A stretch of DNA of 64,000 nucleotides from Pedobacter sp. AJM (GCF_002197755.1 NZ_NHOT01000005.1:124001-188000); one strand, 5' to 3'; positions 17,339 to 27,179 are shown, counted from the stretch's first letter. Program-made: numbers and translations. Notes: a model not told the origin generated them from the letters alone.

Positions 17339-18955
17339 TTAATTCGTTTTCTTTTTCGCAAACTCCATCGCAGCGGCGACAAATTTAACAAAAAGTGGGT
17401 GAGGATTAGCAACTGTTGATTTTAATTCTGGGTGAAATTGTCCGCCCACAAAAAACGGATGATTTTTAAGTTCCACTATTTCGACTAAATTGGTTTGAGG
17501 ATTAATTCCTGAAGCCATCATACCGGCATCTTCATATTGCTTTAAATAGTCGTTATTAAACTCATAACGGTGGCGGTGGCGCTCATTAATATGTGCCTTA
17601 CCATAAATGCCAAAAGCTTTGGTACCCTTTTTAATATCGCATGGGTAAGAGCCTAAACGCATGGTACCCCCCATGTTTACGATGCTTTTCTGCTCTTCCA
17701 TCATATTGATCACCGGGTTTTCAGCTTCAGGATCAATTTCTGTGGTATGTGCACCCTTCAGTCCTAAAACATTACGGCCATACTCAATCACTGCACATTG
17801 CATGCCCAAGCAAATGCCAAAGAAGGGCACCTGATGTTCACGGACATACTTAATGGTATCAATTTTACCTTCAATACCGCGGCTTCCAAAACCAGGTGCC
17901 ACCAAAACACCTTGTAAGTGACCTAACTTTTCCTGTACATTATCAGGGAAAATGCTTTCTGAATGAATATATTCTACCCGTACTTTACATTCGTTCTTAG
18001 AGCCTGCATGTACGAAAGATTCGATAATTGATTTATAGGCATCAGGTAATTCCACATATTTACCCACCAAACCGATTTTAACTTCGGCGGTTGGATTTTT
18101 TAATCGTCCCAGGAAATCTTTCCAGCTTTCCATATCCGGATCATTCTTGGTTGGTAATTTTAATTTGGCTAAAACCGTTTTGTCTAACTGTTCCTTTAAC
18201 ATCAGCAATGGCACATCATAAATAGTGGATGCATCCATCGATTCGACTACGGCATTGATGTTAACGTTACAAAACAAGGCGATTTTTTTTCTCAGATCCT
18301 GACCCAGGTGATGCTCAGTTCTGCAAACGAGGATATCAGGCTGGATACCGTACTCTAATAAAGCTTTAACCGAGTGTTGAGTAGGTTTCGTTTTTAATTC
18401 ACCTGCAGCGGCCAGGTATGGCACTAAGGTTAAGTGGATCACAATGGCATTTGAGCTTCCTTCTTCCCACTTAAACTGACGTACAGCTTCAATAAAAGGA
18501 AGTGATTCAATATCACCAACGGTACCACCAAGCTCGGTAATTACGATATCATAGTCGCCGCTATCTCCTAAAATACGCATATTGCGTTTAATTTCATCAG
18601 TGATATGCGGTACCACCTGAACCGTTTTACCTAGATATTCACCTTTTCGCTCTTTGCTGATCACATTTTGATAAATACGACCAGTTGTAATGTTATTGGC
18701 TTGAGAAGTTGGAACATTTAAGAAACGTTCGTAATGACCAAGATCCAGATCGGTTTCGGCACCATCTTCAGTAACAAAGCATTCGCCATGCTCATAAGGA
18801 TTTAATGTTCCCGGATCGATATTAATGTACGGATCGAATTTTTGAATGGTTACACGGTAGCCACGTGCCTGTAAAAGTTTAGCTAAAGATGCGGAAATGA
18901 TGCCCTTACCCAATGAGGAAGTAACACCGCCCGTAACAAAAATATACTTAGTCAT
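17339..18955 (-). CDS. pyrG: CTP synthase
   Basis: 538 residues, full family length. The N-terminal synthetase domain begins [19 protein letters not shown] with its P-loop-like [10 protein letters not shown], followed by [20 protein letters not shown]. The C-terminal class I glutamine amidotransferase domain has the nucleophile in [18 protein letters not shown] and the His/Glu pair in GQFHPELKS. It converts UTP to CTP using glutamine and ATP. yidC follows 20 bases downstream. A consensus -7 box at 19009-19016 lies upstream. Confidence 0.98.
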   Translation of the reverse strand: MTKYIFVTGGVTSSLGKGIISASLAKLLQARGYRVTIQKFDPYINIDPGTLNPYEHGECFVTEDGAETDLDLGHYERFLNVPTSQANNITTGRIYQNVISKERKGEYLGKTVQVVPHITDEIKRNMRILGDSGDYDIVITELGGTVGDIESLPFIEAVRQFKWEEGSSNAIVIHLTLVPYLAAAGELKTKPTQHSVKALLEYGIQPDILVCRTEHHLGQDLRKKIALFCNVNINAVVESMDASTIYDVPLLMLKEQLDKTVLAKLKLPTKNDPDMESWKDFLGRLKNPTAEVKIGLVGKYVELPDAYKSIIESFVHAGSKNECKVRVEYIHSESIFPDNVQEKLGHLQGVLVAPGFGSRGIEGKIDTIKYVREHQVPFFGICLGMQCAVIEYGRNVLGLKGAHTTEIDPEAENPVINMMEEQKSIVNMGGTMRLGSYPCDIKKGTKAFGIYGKAHINERHRHRYEFNNDYLKQYEDAGMMASGINPQTNLVEIVELKNHPFFVGGQFHPELKSTVANPHPLFVKFVAAAMEFAKKKTN

Positions 18956-19008
18956 GTTTGTGATTTTTTACGGCAAATGGTAAATATTGCCGCTTTTTGT
19001 ACGGGATA

Positions 19009-19016
19009 CAAAGGTA
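19009..19016 (-). promoter_or_regulatory. candidate -7 element of the pyrG promoter
   Basis: Minus-strand TACCTTTG fits TAnnTTTG exactly and lies 54 bases upstream of the pyrG ATG. No clear -33 TTTG is seen at the expected distance. The remainder of the 306-base gap 18956-19261 holds no ORF or repeat that I can support. Confidence 0.5.
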
Positions 19017-19261
19017 TGAAAATTCCTCGTTTTTACTGTTTTAATGTTTAGATATTTTAAAAATGATAAAGCAATGTTTATCAGAAAATTAGCTGCTATT
19101 TAAGATTTATTTATTGTTTTGTGAAAAGCAAAACCAGTGTAAAGGTTGAATGTTAGTCCTTTTCCGCTAAATCTTTTTTGCGATCAGTTGCACTGAATGA
19201 TAAATACTGCAACAAAAAAGTATATCGCTCCAACCAGGTTTCGCTAACTCATTTATAAGCT

Positions 19262-19756
19262 TTATACATCAGTTGCGGTAACACTAACATGATTCCTGGT
19301 AAATACTTTCTTTAATTTATCAATCCGTCTTTTATTTTCTTGCTGTAATAATGAGGGATATAAATTCATCAATGTATTCAACATCATCATGATGAATGCC
19401 GGTAAGTACTTCCCCTTAAAAACCATAGATAAAGCAAAAATAGCCACAGCAATAAATGCAATTAAATGATTGATTTCTGCAAGTGTCATTTCGTTACGCA
19501 AAATATTCAAATCATTTTGCTCAACTTTATTATTTATCCTAAGCTTAGGATTGAAGAATTTGAAGAAAGTATTTTTTACAGTCCATTTAATCAAACCAAT
19601 TCCGATGAGTTTGTTGATTTTTTTGCTCTTAATAAAATTTAAATTTGTTAATTTTTCTTGATAGCGTGTTGTTTTGATCAGAAAGGCATTGATTATCATT
19701 CCCACAATCCATGAAATAAATACAATAGAAATACCGTTGGTAAGATGTCTGATCAC
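19262..19756 (-). CDS. hypothetical membrane protein
   Basis: 164 residues, not recognised. Hydrophobic segments lie at about residues 9-28 (ISIVFISWIVGMIINAFLI), 95-112 (INHLIAFIAVAIFALSMVF) and 116-132 (AFIMMMLNTLMNLYPSLL), with a basic cytosolic tail (QENKRRIDKLKKVF). The pattern resembles small integral membrane proteins of the glycosyl-4,4-diaponeurosporenoate acyltransferase type seen in Bacteroidota, in particular the end 'N..MNLYPSLLQQENKRRI', but that match is from memory of the style and is weak. It follows a lipoprotein gene by 30 bases. Confidence 0.65.
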   Translation of the reverse strand: MIRHLTNGISIVFISWIVGMIINAFLIKTTRYQEKLTNLNFIKSKKINKLIGIGLIKWTVKNTFFKFFNPKLRINNKVEQNDLNILRNEMTLAEINHLIAFIAVAIFALSMVFKGKYLPAFIMMMLNTLMNLYPSLLQQENKRRIDKLKKVFTRNHVSVTATDV

Positions 19757-19786
19757 TTTAATATAAGTGGGTTTTAAGAAAGTCGA

Positions 19787-20326
19787 TTAACAACATTTAT
19801 AATAGATCTTCACTTTCTGCTCCTTTTCGCTCCAGGCAATATACACGTTGTTTTCTTTGCCTAAGCGATACTTGAAACCATTTAACCGGGATTTTTTGAG
19901 TTCCTCATATAAAACCTTATCTGGCACATAGTTATCTGCCTTATCTTCAGGTAATACGGCAGGTTCCAGAAAATTGTCCTCCGCAAAAAAGTTATCAGCA
20001 ATCGTTTTTAAAAAAGTCATCTGATCTTTTTCTTTAGAAAGATCCAGATTGGGATCAGTATCTCCAATTAGATCACTTCCCTTCAATTGAACATGATAAA
20101 TTTCCTTCCCACCTGCTTTCTTAATGTTAAACACCAAAACCATGTTTTCAGGCTTTCTTCCGTTTAATTCAATTTTGAAGGTATCTTGTGCATTTAAATC
20201 AGAGAATGATTTGGTCATTTGCTGATTCACATTCTTAAAATTAACAGCATCGTCTTTAGCTTTGTTGCCCGGTTGGCAAGCCAAAAACAAGGTACTTATG
20301 ATTATCAGGAGCAATAATTTTCTCAT
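19787..20326 (-). CDS. hypothetical lipoprotein
   Basis: 179 residues beginning MRKLLLLIIISTLFLACQPG, a signal peptide with lipobox cysteine at about residue 17. The mature protein is charged and soluble, ending VKIYYKCC with two terminal cysteines. No family is recognised. It sits 30 bases upstream of the membrane-protein gene on the same strand, so the two may be co-expressed. Confidence 0.7.
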   Translation of the reverse strand: MRKLLLLIIISTLFLACQPGNKAKDDAVNFKNVNQQMTKSFSDLNAQDTFKIELNGRKPENMVLVFNIKKAGGKEIYHVQLKGSDLIGDTDPNLDLSKEKDQMTFLKTIADNFFAEDNFLEPAVLPEDKADNYVPDKVLYEELKKSRLNGFKYRLGKENNVYIAWSEKEQKVKIYYKCC

Positions 20327-20546
20327 TTCCGAAAATACAAATTTTAAGCTTCTGTTAAATACTTAAATCCTGATTAGCTACTTATTTTATTTATTTAAAT
20401 TGATATGATTTAATATTGCCGTTGAATGATACAAATATTTGCATGGTTTATGAAATTAAACATTAGCACATTACATTTATGCGGTCTTTTCCCAATGAAC
20501 ATTGGTCCATATGGGAAGTTACATCGAAATCAGATTCAAACAAGTT

Positions 20547-21041
20547 ATGACAGCACACAAAAAATACAATAATTTACAGGTTGAAATTGTAGATTATAAA
20601 CCAGCCCATCAGGAAGCATTCAAATCATTAAATGAGGAATGGATTTCGACTCATTTTACAATGGAAGATTCTGACTACAAAGTGCTTGATCATCCACAAA
20701 GTTATATTTTAGATAAGGGTGGTTGTATTTTGGTGGCCGTTTACAACGGTGTGCCCTCAGGTGTTTGCGCTTTAATTAAAATGAGCGACGGGGAATATGA
20801 TTTCGAACTGGCTAAAATAGCGGTTGCACCCGCAGTTCAAGGCAAAAACATCGGGTTCCTTCTGGCTACTGCCATCATAGAACGGGCAAAATCTTTGCAT
20901 GCATCAAAAATTTACCTGGAAAGCAATACGGTTTTGAAACCAGCAATAAATCTTTACCATAAACTCGGTTTCAAAAAAGTAGCTGGCAAACCCACACCTT
21001 ATGCCCGGTGTAATATTCAGATGGAACTGGTGTTAAAATAA
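20547..21041 (+). CDS. GNAT-family N-acetyltransferase
   Basis: About 164 residues from the ATG at 20547; an ATG at 20511 is also in frame and would add twelve residues. The acetyl-CoA binding core is LAKIAVAPAVQGKNIGFLLA (motif A, Q/R-x-x-G-x-G/A-like: VQGKNIG) and the later motif is IYLESNTVLKPAINLYHKLGFKK, typical of GNAT enzymes. It resembles N-acetyltransferases often found fused to or beside MarR regulators. Substrate unknown. It stands alone between divergent genes. Confidence 0.85.
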   Translation: MTAHKKYNNLQVEIVDYKPAHQEAFKSLNEEWISTHFTMEDSDYKVLDHPQSYILDKGGCILVAVYNGVPSGVCALIKMSDGEYDFELAKIAVAPAVQGKNIGFLLATAIIERAKSLHASKIYLESNTVLKPAINLYHKLGFKKVAGKPTPYARCNIQMELVLK

Positions 21042-21096
21042 TCGGAATAAGATTGTCCTTTTAAATCATGAAACCACTAATAAACCAGTGGATTAA

Positions 21097-21885
21097 TTAT
21101 TTTAACTTTAAGGCTTCAAGCAGATGATTTAATTTCAATAAGTCGTCTGGTGTATCTATCGCAACAGTTTCAAAATCAGTTACTTTTGTCTGAATATAAA
21201 AACCATTTTCAATCCAGCGCAATTGCTCCAGGCTTTCTGCAATTTCCAGAGATGATGGTGGTAATTTGGTAATGGCCGATAAAGCTTCTTTCCGGTAACC
21301 ATAAATGCCAATGTGCTTATAAAACTGATGCTTTTCTGCCCAAACACCGGGTTCGCCGTTTCTGATAAAAGGAATCGGACTGCGGCTAAAATACATGGCC
21401 CTGCCTTTTACATCAATCACCACTTTGGGGCTGTTCGGGTTATAAATACTTTCCTGGCTTTGAATGGATTTGATCAGGGTAGCCAATTGAACTTTTTCCT
21501 CCTGAAAACAACTCGCCAATAAATCGATTTGATCAGGCTCGATGAAAGGTTCATCACCCTGAATGTTAATCACGATATCAAAATGGGGGTATTGCTCACT
21601 CACTTCTGCACAGCGATCTGTTCCGCTCTGGTGTTGTGGCGATGTAAAAACAAATTCACCGCCAAACTTTTTTACTTCATCCGCAATCCGCTCATCATCA
21701 GTAGCGATAACCACCTTCGATAAGCTTTTTGCTTTTAAAGCCTGTTCATACACCCGCTGAATCATTGTTTTACCTGCAATATCAACCAATGGCTTCCCCG
21801 GGAACCGGGTAGAAGCATAACGTGCAGGAATGATGCCTATTACCCTCAAATCCACTAAAGGAGACTTTTCCTTTCCATTGTTCAT
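21097..21885 (-). CDS. kdsB: 3-deoxy-manno-octulosonate cytidylyltransferase
   Basis: 262 residues. It activates Kdo with CTP to CMP-Kdo for lipid A/LPS core assembly. Visible motifs: IGIIPARYASTRFPGKPLVD (nucleotide-binding loop), VVIATDDERI, INIQGDEPFI and YFSRSPIPFIRNG, all characteristic of KdsB. The first ten residues (MNNGKEKSPL) extend beyond the usual start and could be trimmed to a later codon. A short stem CCACT/AGTGG lies at 21074-21090 just beyond the stop. Confidence 0.96.
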   Translation of the reverse strand: MNNGKEKSPLVDLRVIGIIPARYASTRFPGKPLVDIAGKTMIQRVYEQALKAKSLSKVVIATDDERIADEVKKFGGEFVFTSPQHQSGTDRCAEVSEQYPHFDIVINIQGDEPFIEPDQIDLLASCFQEEKVQLATLIKSIQSQESIYNPNSPKVVIDVKGRAMYFSRSPIPFIRNGEPGVWAEKHQFYKHIGIYGYRKEALSAITKLPPSSLEIAESLEQLRWIENGFYIQTKVTDFETVAIDTPDDLLKLNHLLEALKLK

Positions 21886-22025
21886 ATATCGTTTTTAAAA
21901 AATTGAAACAGTGTTAAAGAATCTTTGCCTTCACACCAGGATTTAATTAAAATCTCAGCACATTAAAACATTCTTATACAACTTTGCTTTTCCCTCTTGC
22001 CTTTAGCCTCCGTTCAGGGGGCGGG

Positions 22026-22640
22026 TTAAAACAGGCCGTTTATTTCTGCTTCTATCGACTGGATTACCGTACCCAGATCTTCAGGATTATTGGTGAAATC
22101 TAATTTGTCTTTGTCTAAAATTAAAAGTTTACCTAAGTTGTAACCTTTAATCCAGGCTTCATATTTTTCATTCAGCTTGGATAGGTAATCAATCCGGATG
22201 CCTGCTTCATATTCACGGCCGCGGCGTTGGATGTTATTAACCAAAGTAGGAACGGAAGCCCTTAAATAAACCAATAAATCAGGTGGTTTAATAAAGGAAG
22301 TGATGTTATCAAAAATGGCCCTGTAATTATCGTGGTCGCGGGTGGTCATTAATGCCATATCATGCAGGTTTTCTGCAAAAATATGCGCATCCTCATAAAT
22401 GGTCCTGTCCTGGATTACATTGCGCTTATTTACCTCGATATCGGTAATCTGCTGAAAACGACTGTTCAGAAAATAAATCTGAAGGTTAAAACTCCAGCGC
22501 TTCATGTCGCTGTAAAAATCTTCCAGATAAGGATTGTTATCTACGGCTTCATACAGCGCCTCCCATCCATAATTTTTGGCCAGTAAACCTGTGAGAGTTG
22601 TTTTTCCGGCACCGATATTTCCTACAATTGCAATGTGCAT
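22026..22640 (-). CDS. deoxynucleoside kinase
   Basis: 204 residues. P-loop GNIGAGKTTLTGLLAKNYG at residues 7-25, the DRTIYEDAHIFAENL motif near residue 80 (DRS/ERS equivalent), and YLRASVPTLVNNIQRRGRE, which is the lid region of the dCK/dGK family. The enzyme phosphorylates deoxynucleosides (deoxyadenosine or deoxyguanosine in related Bacteroidota enzymes) with ATP for salvage. Exact specificity cannot be read. The 140-base gap before kdsB contains a fragment of CCTCTTGCCTTTAGCC-type intergenic repeat. Confidence 0.92.
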   Translation of the reverse strand: MHIAIVGNIGAGKTTLTGLLAKNYGWEALYEAVDNNPYLEDFYSDMKRWSFNLQIYFLNSRFQQITDIEVNKRNVIQDRTIYEDAHIFAENLHDMALMTTRDHDNYRAIFDNITSFIKPPDLLVYLRASVPTLVNNIQRRGREYEAGIRIDYLSKLNEKYEAWIKGYNLGKLLILDKDKLDFTNNPEDLGTVIQSIEAEINGLF

Positions 22641-22653
22641 TTTTTATTATGTT

Positions 22654-22710
22654 TTGCGGTGAACGCGATGTGACGAGCGTTATGTACGCTAACCGCATGG
22701 CACCTAACGC
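22654..22710. repeat. candidate structured interspersed repeat between trpS and the kinase gene
   Basis: GCGGT (22655-22659) pairs with ACCGC about 30 bases on, and AACGC pairs with GCGTT within it, giving a nested imperfect stem. It is more GC-rich than the flanks and lies between the stop of trpS and the kinase start on the same strand. It could be a REP-like sequence or a processing/attenuation structure. Only one copy is visible in the window. Confidence 0.3.
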
Positions 22711-22713
22711 CAG

Positions 22714-23712
22714 TTAAAAACTTTTAAAACCAATTAATTTACGAACTTCCCTGATGGTATGCTGTGCGCTTTCACGTGCTTTTAACGCACCATGTTTGGC
22801 TACCTGCCTAAGGTAAAGATCATCTTTGGATAGTGCCTCAATGCGTTCTCTGATGGGTGAATTAAAAACAATCATATCTTCGGCCAATTGCTTTTTCATG
22901 TCGCCATAACGGATCTGCATTTTATTATATAAACCATCAAAATGCTCCAGTGTATCAGCTGTAGAAACAATCTTCATTAAATCAAATAAATTCTGAATGG
23001 CTTCCGGCTTTTCCTGGTTTTCCTCTGTCGGCCCACTATCGCTCACCGCTCTGGCAACTTTTTTACGGATAACCTCCGGACTGTCTGACAGATAAATGCA
23101 ATTTCCATCACCATCTGATTTACTCATTTTCCCTTTTCCTTCCAGGCCTGGTACTTTGACCAGGTTTTCGGCATAGTTGAAGGCAAAAGATTCAGGAAAA
23201 AAATCCGACTGGTACATTCTGTTGAAACGGTTGCCGAAGTTACGGGTCATTTCCAGATGCTGTTCCTGATCTTTACCTACCGGAACCTTGGTTGCGCGGT
23301 GAATTAAAATATCAGCTGCCATTAAGGTGGGATAGGTTAATAAACCAGCATTTACATTATCCGGGTTCGATCTGATTTTTTCTTTGAAAGATGCACTGCG
23401 TTCCAGTTCGCCCAGGTAGGCATTCATATTCAGGTATAAATAAAGTTCTGAAACTTCAGGTACATCACTTTGCACATAAATGGTTGTTTCCTCCGGATTA
23501 ATGCCACAGGCCAGGTATTCTACCAAAACGTGGCGTACATAACCATGTAAATCGCCAGGAGTGGGATGCGTGGTTAAAGAGTGAAGATCGGCAATAAAAA
23601 AATAGCAGTTATAATCATACTGCATTTTTACAAAATTGGTTACCGCACCAAAATAATTTCCTAAATGTAGCTTTCCTGTTGGCCTGATGCCACTCACCAC
23701 GGTTTCTTTCAT
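22714..23712 (-). CDS. trpS: tryptophan-tRNA ligase
   Basis: 332 residues, standard length for a bacterial TrpRS. Class I signatures are GIRPTGKLHLGNYFGAV (HIGH-like LHLGN) and GKMSKSDGDGN (KMSKS). The tryptophan/ATP pocket motif DLHSLTTHP and PVGKDQEQHLEMTR are also present. It charges tRNA-Trp in the cytosol. Its promoter lies in the divergent 160-base gap shared with the plsC-like gene. Confidence 0.98.
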   Translation of the reverse strand: MKETVVSGIRPTGKLHLGNYFGAVTNFVKMQYDYNCYFFIADLHSLTTHPTPGDLHGYVRHVLVEYLACGINPEETTIYVQSDVPEVSELYLYLNMNAYLGELERSASFKEKIRSNPDNVNAGLLTYPTLMAADILIHRATKVPVGKDQEQHLEMTRNFGNRFNRMYQSDFFPESFAFNYAENLVKVPGLEGKGKMSKSDGDGNCIYLSDSPEVIRKKVARAVSDSGPTEENQEKPEAIQNLFDLMKIVSTADTLEHFDGLYNKMQIRYGDMKKQLAEDMIVFNSPIRERIEALSKDDLYLRQVAKHGALKARESAQHTIREVRKLIGFKSF

Positions 23713-23877
23713 AATGGCACGAAATTAAAAATAAAAACCAAGCAATGTACAACATCGGGTCAATTTTATATCCACAGGGTTTAATTATTTCAAATGCGCT
23801 ATATGCCATTAAATCTTACCGGCATGATTAAAAATTAGCTTCTGCAATAGTAATTATCTGGCTATTTTATATTTTTG

Positions 23878-24612
23878 ATGCTTATGATTAAACTTTTAAG
23901 GCAATTTCACAGAATATGGTATCTTTTCTGGATTGTGTTTTTCTTTGCCTTGTTTTATCCACTTTATTACCTGACTTCCAGAAATGAAAAGTATTATGGA
24001 ATACTTAATTTTTGCCGGAAGATCAATAGTTTTTTATCCAGTTGCCTGTCAGGCATATTTTTTTCTTTTACCTACGAAGAAAAGCTTGATAAAAACCAAA
24101 CCTATATTTACTGCGCCAACCACAGTTCCAACCTTGATATCATGATTTTCTGTATCATGGGGCAGGGGAAATATCATTTTATGGGAAAAGATGAATTGCT
24201 CAAAAACCCGGTACTGGGCATCTTTTTTAAAACAATTGATATCTCCGTGAACCGCGACAGTAAAATTTCAGCTTTCCGGGCATTTAAAAAGGCTGGTGAA
24301 AATTTAGAAAAAGGAATGAGCCTGGTGATCTTCCCGGAAGGCAAAATAGATGTGCATTATCCGCCTAAACTGGGCGAATTTAAAAACGGTCCCTTTCGTC
24401 TGGCCATTGACCAAAATATCCCATTGGTTCCGGTGAGCATTACCAATGTATGGAAAATTAACTGGGATGATGGTTCGCAGTATGGAAGTAAGCCCGGAAT
24501 TTGCGATATTTACGTCCATAAACCCATTAACACCGCTGCTCTTGTGATAGATGATGCTGATGTTTTAAAAGAGCAGGTTTTTCATTTAATAGATAGTAAA
24601 TTAGTAAAATGA
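23878..24612 (+). CDS. 1-acyl-sn-glycerol-3-phosphate acyltransferase (PlsC family)
   Basis: About 244 residues; starts at 23878 (MLMIKLL) or 23884 (MIKLL) are equally possible. A hydrophobic segment near residues 10-35 anchors it to the inner membrane. The HX4D catalytic motif is NHSSNLDIMIF near residue 80 and the substrate motif is VIFPEGKID near residue 155. It should transfer a second acyl chain to lysophosphatidic acid in phospholipid synthesis. The stop overlaps the gatC start by four bases (ATGA), so the two are coupled. Confidence 0.92.
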   Translation: MLMIKLLRQFHRIWYLFWIVFFFALFYPLYYLTSRNEKYYGILNFCRKINSFLSSCLSGIFFSFTYEEKLDKNQTYIYCANHSSNLDIMIFCIMGQGKYHFMGKDELLKNPVLGIFFKTIDISVNRDSKISAFRAFKKAGENLEKGMSLVIFPEGKIDVHYPPKLGEFKNGPFRLAIDQNIPLVPVSITNVWKINWDDGSQYGSKPGICDIYVHKPINTAALVIDDADVLKEQVFHLIDSKLVK

Positions 24613-24899
24613 ATTTAGACGCCCAAACCATACACAAGATTGCAGATCTGGCCAGGATCCATATTGATGAAAAATCAGTGGATACCCTTATTCCGGAAAT
24701 GAATAAGATTTTATCTTTCATGGAAAAATTAAATGAGCTGGATACCACTAACGTAAAACCATTGGTATACCTGAATGAATCTACCAATGTTTGGCGGGAA
24801 GATACTGTTAAACAGGAAGTTTCTACTGCTGACGGATTAAAGAATGCGGCCAAGCATACTGATCAGTTTTTTATGGTTCCGAAAATTATAGAAAAATAA
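24609..24899 (+). CDS. gatC: Asp-tRNA(Asn)/Glu-tRNA(Gln) amidotransferase subunit C
   Basis: 96 residues, the usual GatC size. The conserved N-terminal helix pattern IHKIADLARIHIDEKSVD and the stretch MNKILSFMEKLNELDTTNVKP are diagnostic, as is the LKNAAKHTDQFFMVPKII end. GatC stabilises the GatA/GatB amidotransferase that makes Gln-tRNA or Asn-tRNA. gatA and gatB are not in this window, which is usual in this phylum. Confidence 0.95.
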   Translation: MNLDAQTIHKIADLARIHIDEKSVDTLIPEMNKILSFMEKLNELDTTNVKPLVYLNESTNVWREDTVKQEVSTADGLKNAAKHTDQFFMVPKIIEK

Positions 24900-25002
24900 G
24901 GTTTAAAGTCATTTATGGAAGTTCGTTTCTTGCAGGTGCTTCGTATTTTTTAATGCATCCTGTAACATCTTAGCCCTAAATCCTGTCTAAAAAAGAAAAA
25001 AC

Positions 25003-25761
25003 ATGGAGAAACCACTCATTACCATTAAAGAAATCGGGCGTAAGTATGTCATCGGATCTGAAGTTATCCATGCCCTGAAATCGGTTTCTCTGGATATCAA
25101 TAAAGGGGAATTCGTAGCTTTAATGGGTCCATCCGGTTCCGGTAAATCTACCTTAATGAATATTCTGGGCTGTCTGGATACACCTTCAAGCGGCACTTAT
25201 ATTTTGAATGGAACCAATGTAAGTCAGATGACTGATGATGCATTGGCAGAAGTCAGAAATAAAGAAATAGGGTTTGTGTTTCAAACCTTTAATTTACTTC
25301 CCCGTTCTACTGCGTTAGACAATGTGGCCCTGCCACTCATTTATGCCGGCACCAGCAAGAAAGACCGCCAAAAAAGGGCAGCCAAAGCGCTTGAAAATGT
25401 AAACCTGGGCAACCGGATGGACCATAAACCCAATGAGTTATCAGGCGGTCAGCGCCAGCGTGTAGCCGTAGCCAGGGCACTGATTAATGATCCATCCATT
25501 ATTCTTGCGGATGAGCCTACTGGTAACCTGGATACCAAAACCTCTATTGAAATTATGGGCCTGCTGGAGGAAATTCACAGTAAAGGAAATACTATTATTT
25601 TAGTTACCCACGAAGAAGATATTGCGCAACATGCGCATAGAATAGTGCGTATGCGTGATGGTTTAATTGAAAATGATTACCTGAATACTGACGTTAAAAA
25701 TGTTTCACCTCGTTTACAAGCCCTAAAAGACAGCGGCAGCGACTGGGAAAAAATTAATTAA
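25003..25761 (+). CDS. ABC transporter ATP-binding protein (MacB/LolD class)
   Basis: 252 residues. Walker [13 protein letters not shown] near residue 45, Q-loop [10 protein letters not shown], signature [15 protein letters not shown] near residue 146, Walker [13 protein letters not shown] near residue 168 and the switch His in LVTHEED. A C-terminal extension ([15 protein letters not shown]) is typical of the form found in Bacteroidota. No permease is adjacent; a MacB-like permease lies 3.4 kb downstream on the same strand (29169-30413) and is a possible partner. Confidence 0.93.
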   Translation: MEKPLITIKEIGRKYVIGSEVIHALKSVSLDINKGEFVALMGPSGSGKSTLMNILGCLDTPSSGTYILNGTNVSQMTDDALAEVRNKEIGFVFQTFNLLPRSTALDNVALPLIYAGTSKKDRQKRAAKALENVNLGNRMDHKPNELSGGQRQRVAVARALINDPSIILADEPTGNLDTKTSIEIMGLLEEIHSKGNTIILVTHEEDIAQHAHRIVRMRDGLIENDYLNTDVKNVSPRLQALKDSGSDWEKIN

Positions 25762-25828
25762 ACCCCTAAATCCCCTGAAGAGGACTTAGGACTCACAAAA
25801 TAATTTCCCCTCAAAGGGGAGCAGTGGT
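25762..25828. repeat. degenerate intergenic repeat (CCCCTAAATCCCCTGAAG type)
   Basis: ACCCCTAAATCCCCTGAAGA, then GGACTTAGGACT and TTTCCCCTCAAAGGGGAGCAGTGG. It contains the stem CCCCT/AGGGG and matches in style the CCCCTAAAGGGGACTT-like short repeats scattered through Pedobacter and Flavobacterium genomes. Family membership is from general knowledge; no second copy is in the window. Confidence 0.45.
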
Positions 25829-26377
25829 ATGAAAATCTACACTAAAACCGGCGACAAGGGGCAAACCTCATTAATAGGTGGTACCCGGGTGCCAAAGTTC
25901 CATTTGCGCATTGAAAGTTATGGCACCGTGGATGAATTGAATTCTTACGTGGGATTAATCATGTGCCAGGATATTGATCCGCAACATAAATTTTTGTTAA
26001 AAGAAATCCAGGATCGCTTGTTTACCATTGGATCCTCACTGGCTGCAGATCCTGAAAAATCAAAAATGAAAATTCCTGATTTGCATGACGCCGACATTGT
26101 ATTGTTGGAAAATGAGATGGATGCGATGAACGAAATCTTACCCTCCCTGAAACATTTTGTGCTGCCAGGTGGAAATACTGTCGTTTCTTACTGCCATATT
26201 GCTAGGTGTGTATGCCGGAGAGCAGAAAGGTTAACAGTAGCACTGGCAGCAGACAGCTTTGTAGAAGAGCGTGTTACCGTATATTTAAACCGTTTAAGTG
26301 ACTATTTGTTTGTTTTGGCACGAAAACTGAATATGGATTTTGCAGCGGAAGAAAATATTTGGATTCCCCGTGTTTAA
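25829..26377 (+). CDS. PduO-type cob(I)yrinic acid a,c-diamide adenosyltransferase
   Basis: 182 residues. The N-terminal signature MKIYTKTGDKGQTSLIGGTR forms the ATP-binding loop, followed by ESYGTVDELNSYVG, and the C-terminal RRAERLTV...NRLSDYLFVLARKLN holds the conserved Arg and helix that complete the active site. It transfers adenosyl from ATP to cob(I)alamin to give coenzyme B12. It has no other cobalamin gene next to it, and no cobalamin riboswitch was seen. Confidence 0.95.
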   Translation: MKIYTKTGDKGQTSLIGGTRVPKFHLRIESYGTVDELNSYVGLIMCQDIDPQHKFLLKEIQDRLFTIGSSLAADPEKSKMKIPDLHDADIVLLENEMDAMNEILPSLKHFVLPGGNTVVSYCHIARCVCRRAERLTVALAADSFVEERVTVYLNRLSDYLFVLARKLNMDFAAEENIWIPRV

Positions 26378-26462
26378 AAGTGGAAAAATAAGTTTGTTTT
26401 GCTCAAAAATTTTAATATACTTTGCGCATTATAAAGAATAAGAATTTAATTGAATTGAAGAT

Positions 26463-26684
26463 ATGTATTGGACATTAGAATTAGCATCGCACTTGGAAGA
26501 CGCACCATGGCCTGCAACTAAAGATGAATTAATTGATTATGGTATCCGTTCTGGTGCCCCTGTAGAAGTGATTGAGAATTTACAGGCACTGGAAGATGAT
26601 GGTGAGCCTTATGAAACGATAGAAGAGATCTGGCCGGATTATCCGACTAAAGAAGACTTCTTCTTTAACGAAGACGAATACTAG
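26463..26684 (+). CDS. DUF2795 family protein
   Basis: 73 residues, beginning MYWTLELASHLEDAPWPATK with the ELIDYGIRSGAPVEVIENLQ helix pair of DUF2795 proteins and a very acidic tail (PTKEDFFFNEDEY). Bacteroidota proteins of this length and sequence are common and highly conserved, but their function is unknown. A strong terminator follows at 26700-26731. Confidence 0.85.
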   Translation: MYWTLELASHLEDAPWPATKDELIDYGIRSGAPVEVIENLQALEDDGEPYETIEEIWPDYPTKEDFFFNEDEY

Positions 26685-26699
26685 GATTAAAAGAATATA

Positions 26700-26731
26700 A
26701 GCCGCTTCCTCATACGAAGCGGCTTTTTTTG
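26700..26731 (+). terminator. intrinsic terminator after the DUF2795 gene
   Basis: AGCCGCTTC and GAAGCGGCT form a 9-base stem around CTCATAC, followed by seven T. A textbook Rho-independent terminator. Confidence 0.85.
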
Positions 26732-26926
26732 TAGGTTAGTTTTTTACGACCTATGTCTTCCTATCAAATCTGACCAGATTTTAGTCTCCTTATTCAAAAG
26801 ATTAAGAATGCTTATACTATTGAAAAGCAAGTATTAGGGTTGTGATTTTAAAAATTATTTACATTTTTTAAACAAAATTATAGCCACCGTGTTAATACAT
26901 CAACATTTACTTAAAAAATTAACACT

Positions 26927-27085
26927 ATGGGAAATTTATTGTATTTAGTCGCAGTCGTTTTGGTTATATTATGGGTCATCGGATTTTTATTCCACGGCTT
27001 CGGAGATGTAGGTAACATCATCCACGTTTTATTAGTCATCGCAGTAATTGCAATCTTGCTAAAAGTTATCGGCAGAGCAACCTAA
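26927..27085 (+). CDS. Lmo0937-family small membrane protein
   Basis: A 52-residue product, MGNLLYLVAVVLVILWVIGF onward, with two hydrophobic segments (about residues 3-22 and 31-48) joined by FHGFGDVGN and ending KVIGRAT. This is the layout of the Lmo0937 family of small membrane proteins, which is widespread and of unknown function, often stress-linked. It lies between two terminators, so it is a separate unit with its promoter in 26735-26920. Confidence 0.85.
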   Translation: MGNLLYLVAVVLVILWVIGFLFHGFGDVGNIIHVLLVIAVIAILLKVIGRAT

Positions 27086-27139
27086 GATACATGAAGAAAT
27101 ATTTACCTTTTTCTAATCAGTTAGATAGGATAAATTAAA

Positions 27140-27172
27140 GAAAGGCATTTCATTTTTATGGAATGCCTTTCT
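27140..27172. terminator. bidirectional intrinsic terminator
   Basis: AAAGGCATTTCAT and ATGGAATGCCTTT form a stem with TTTT as the loop. It separates the small membrane protein gene from the convergent ispD gene that stops at 27180. Confidence 0.75.
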
Positions 27173-27179
27173 TGTAACT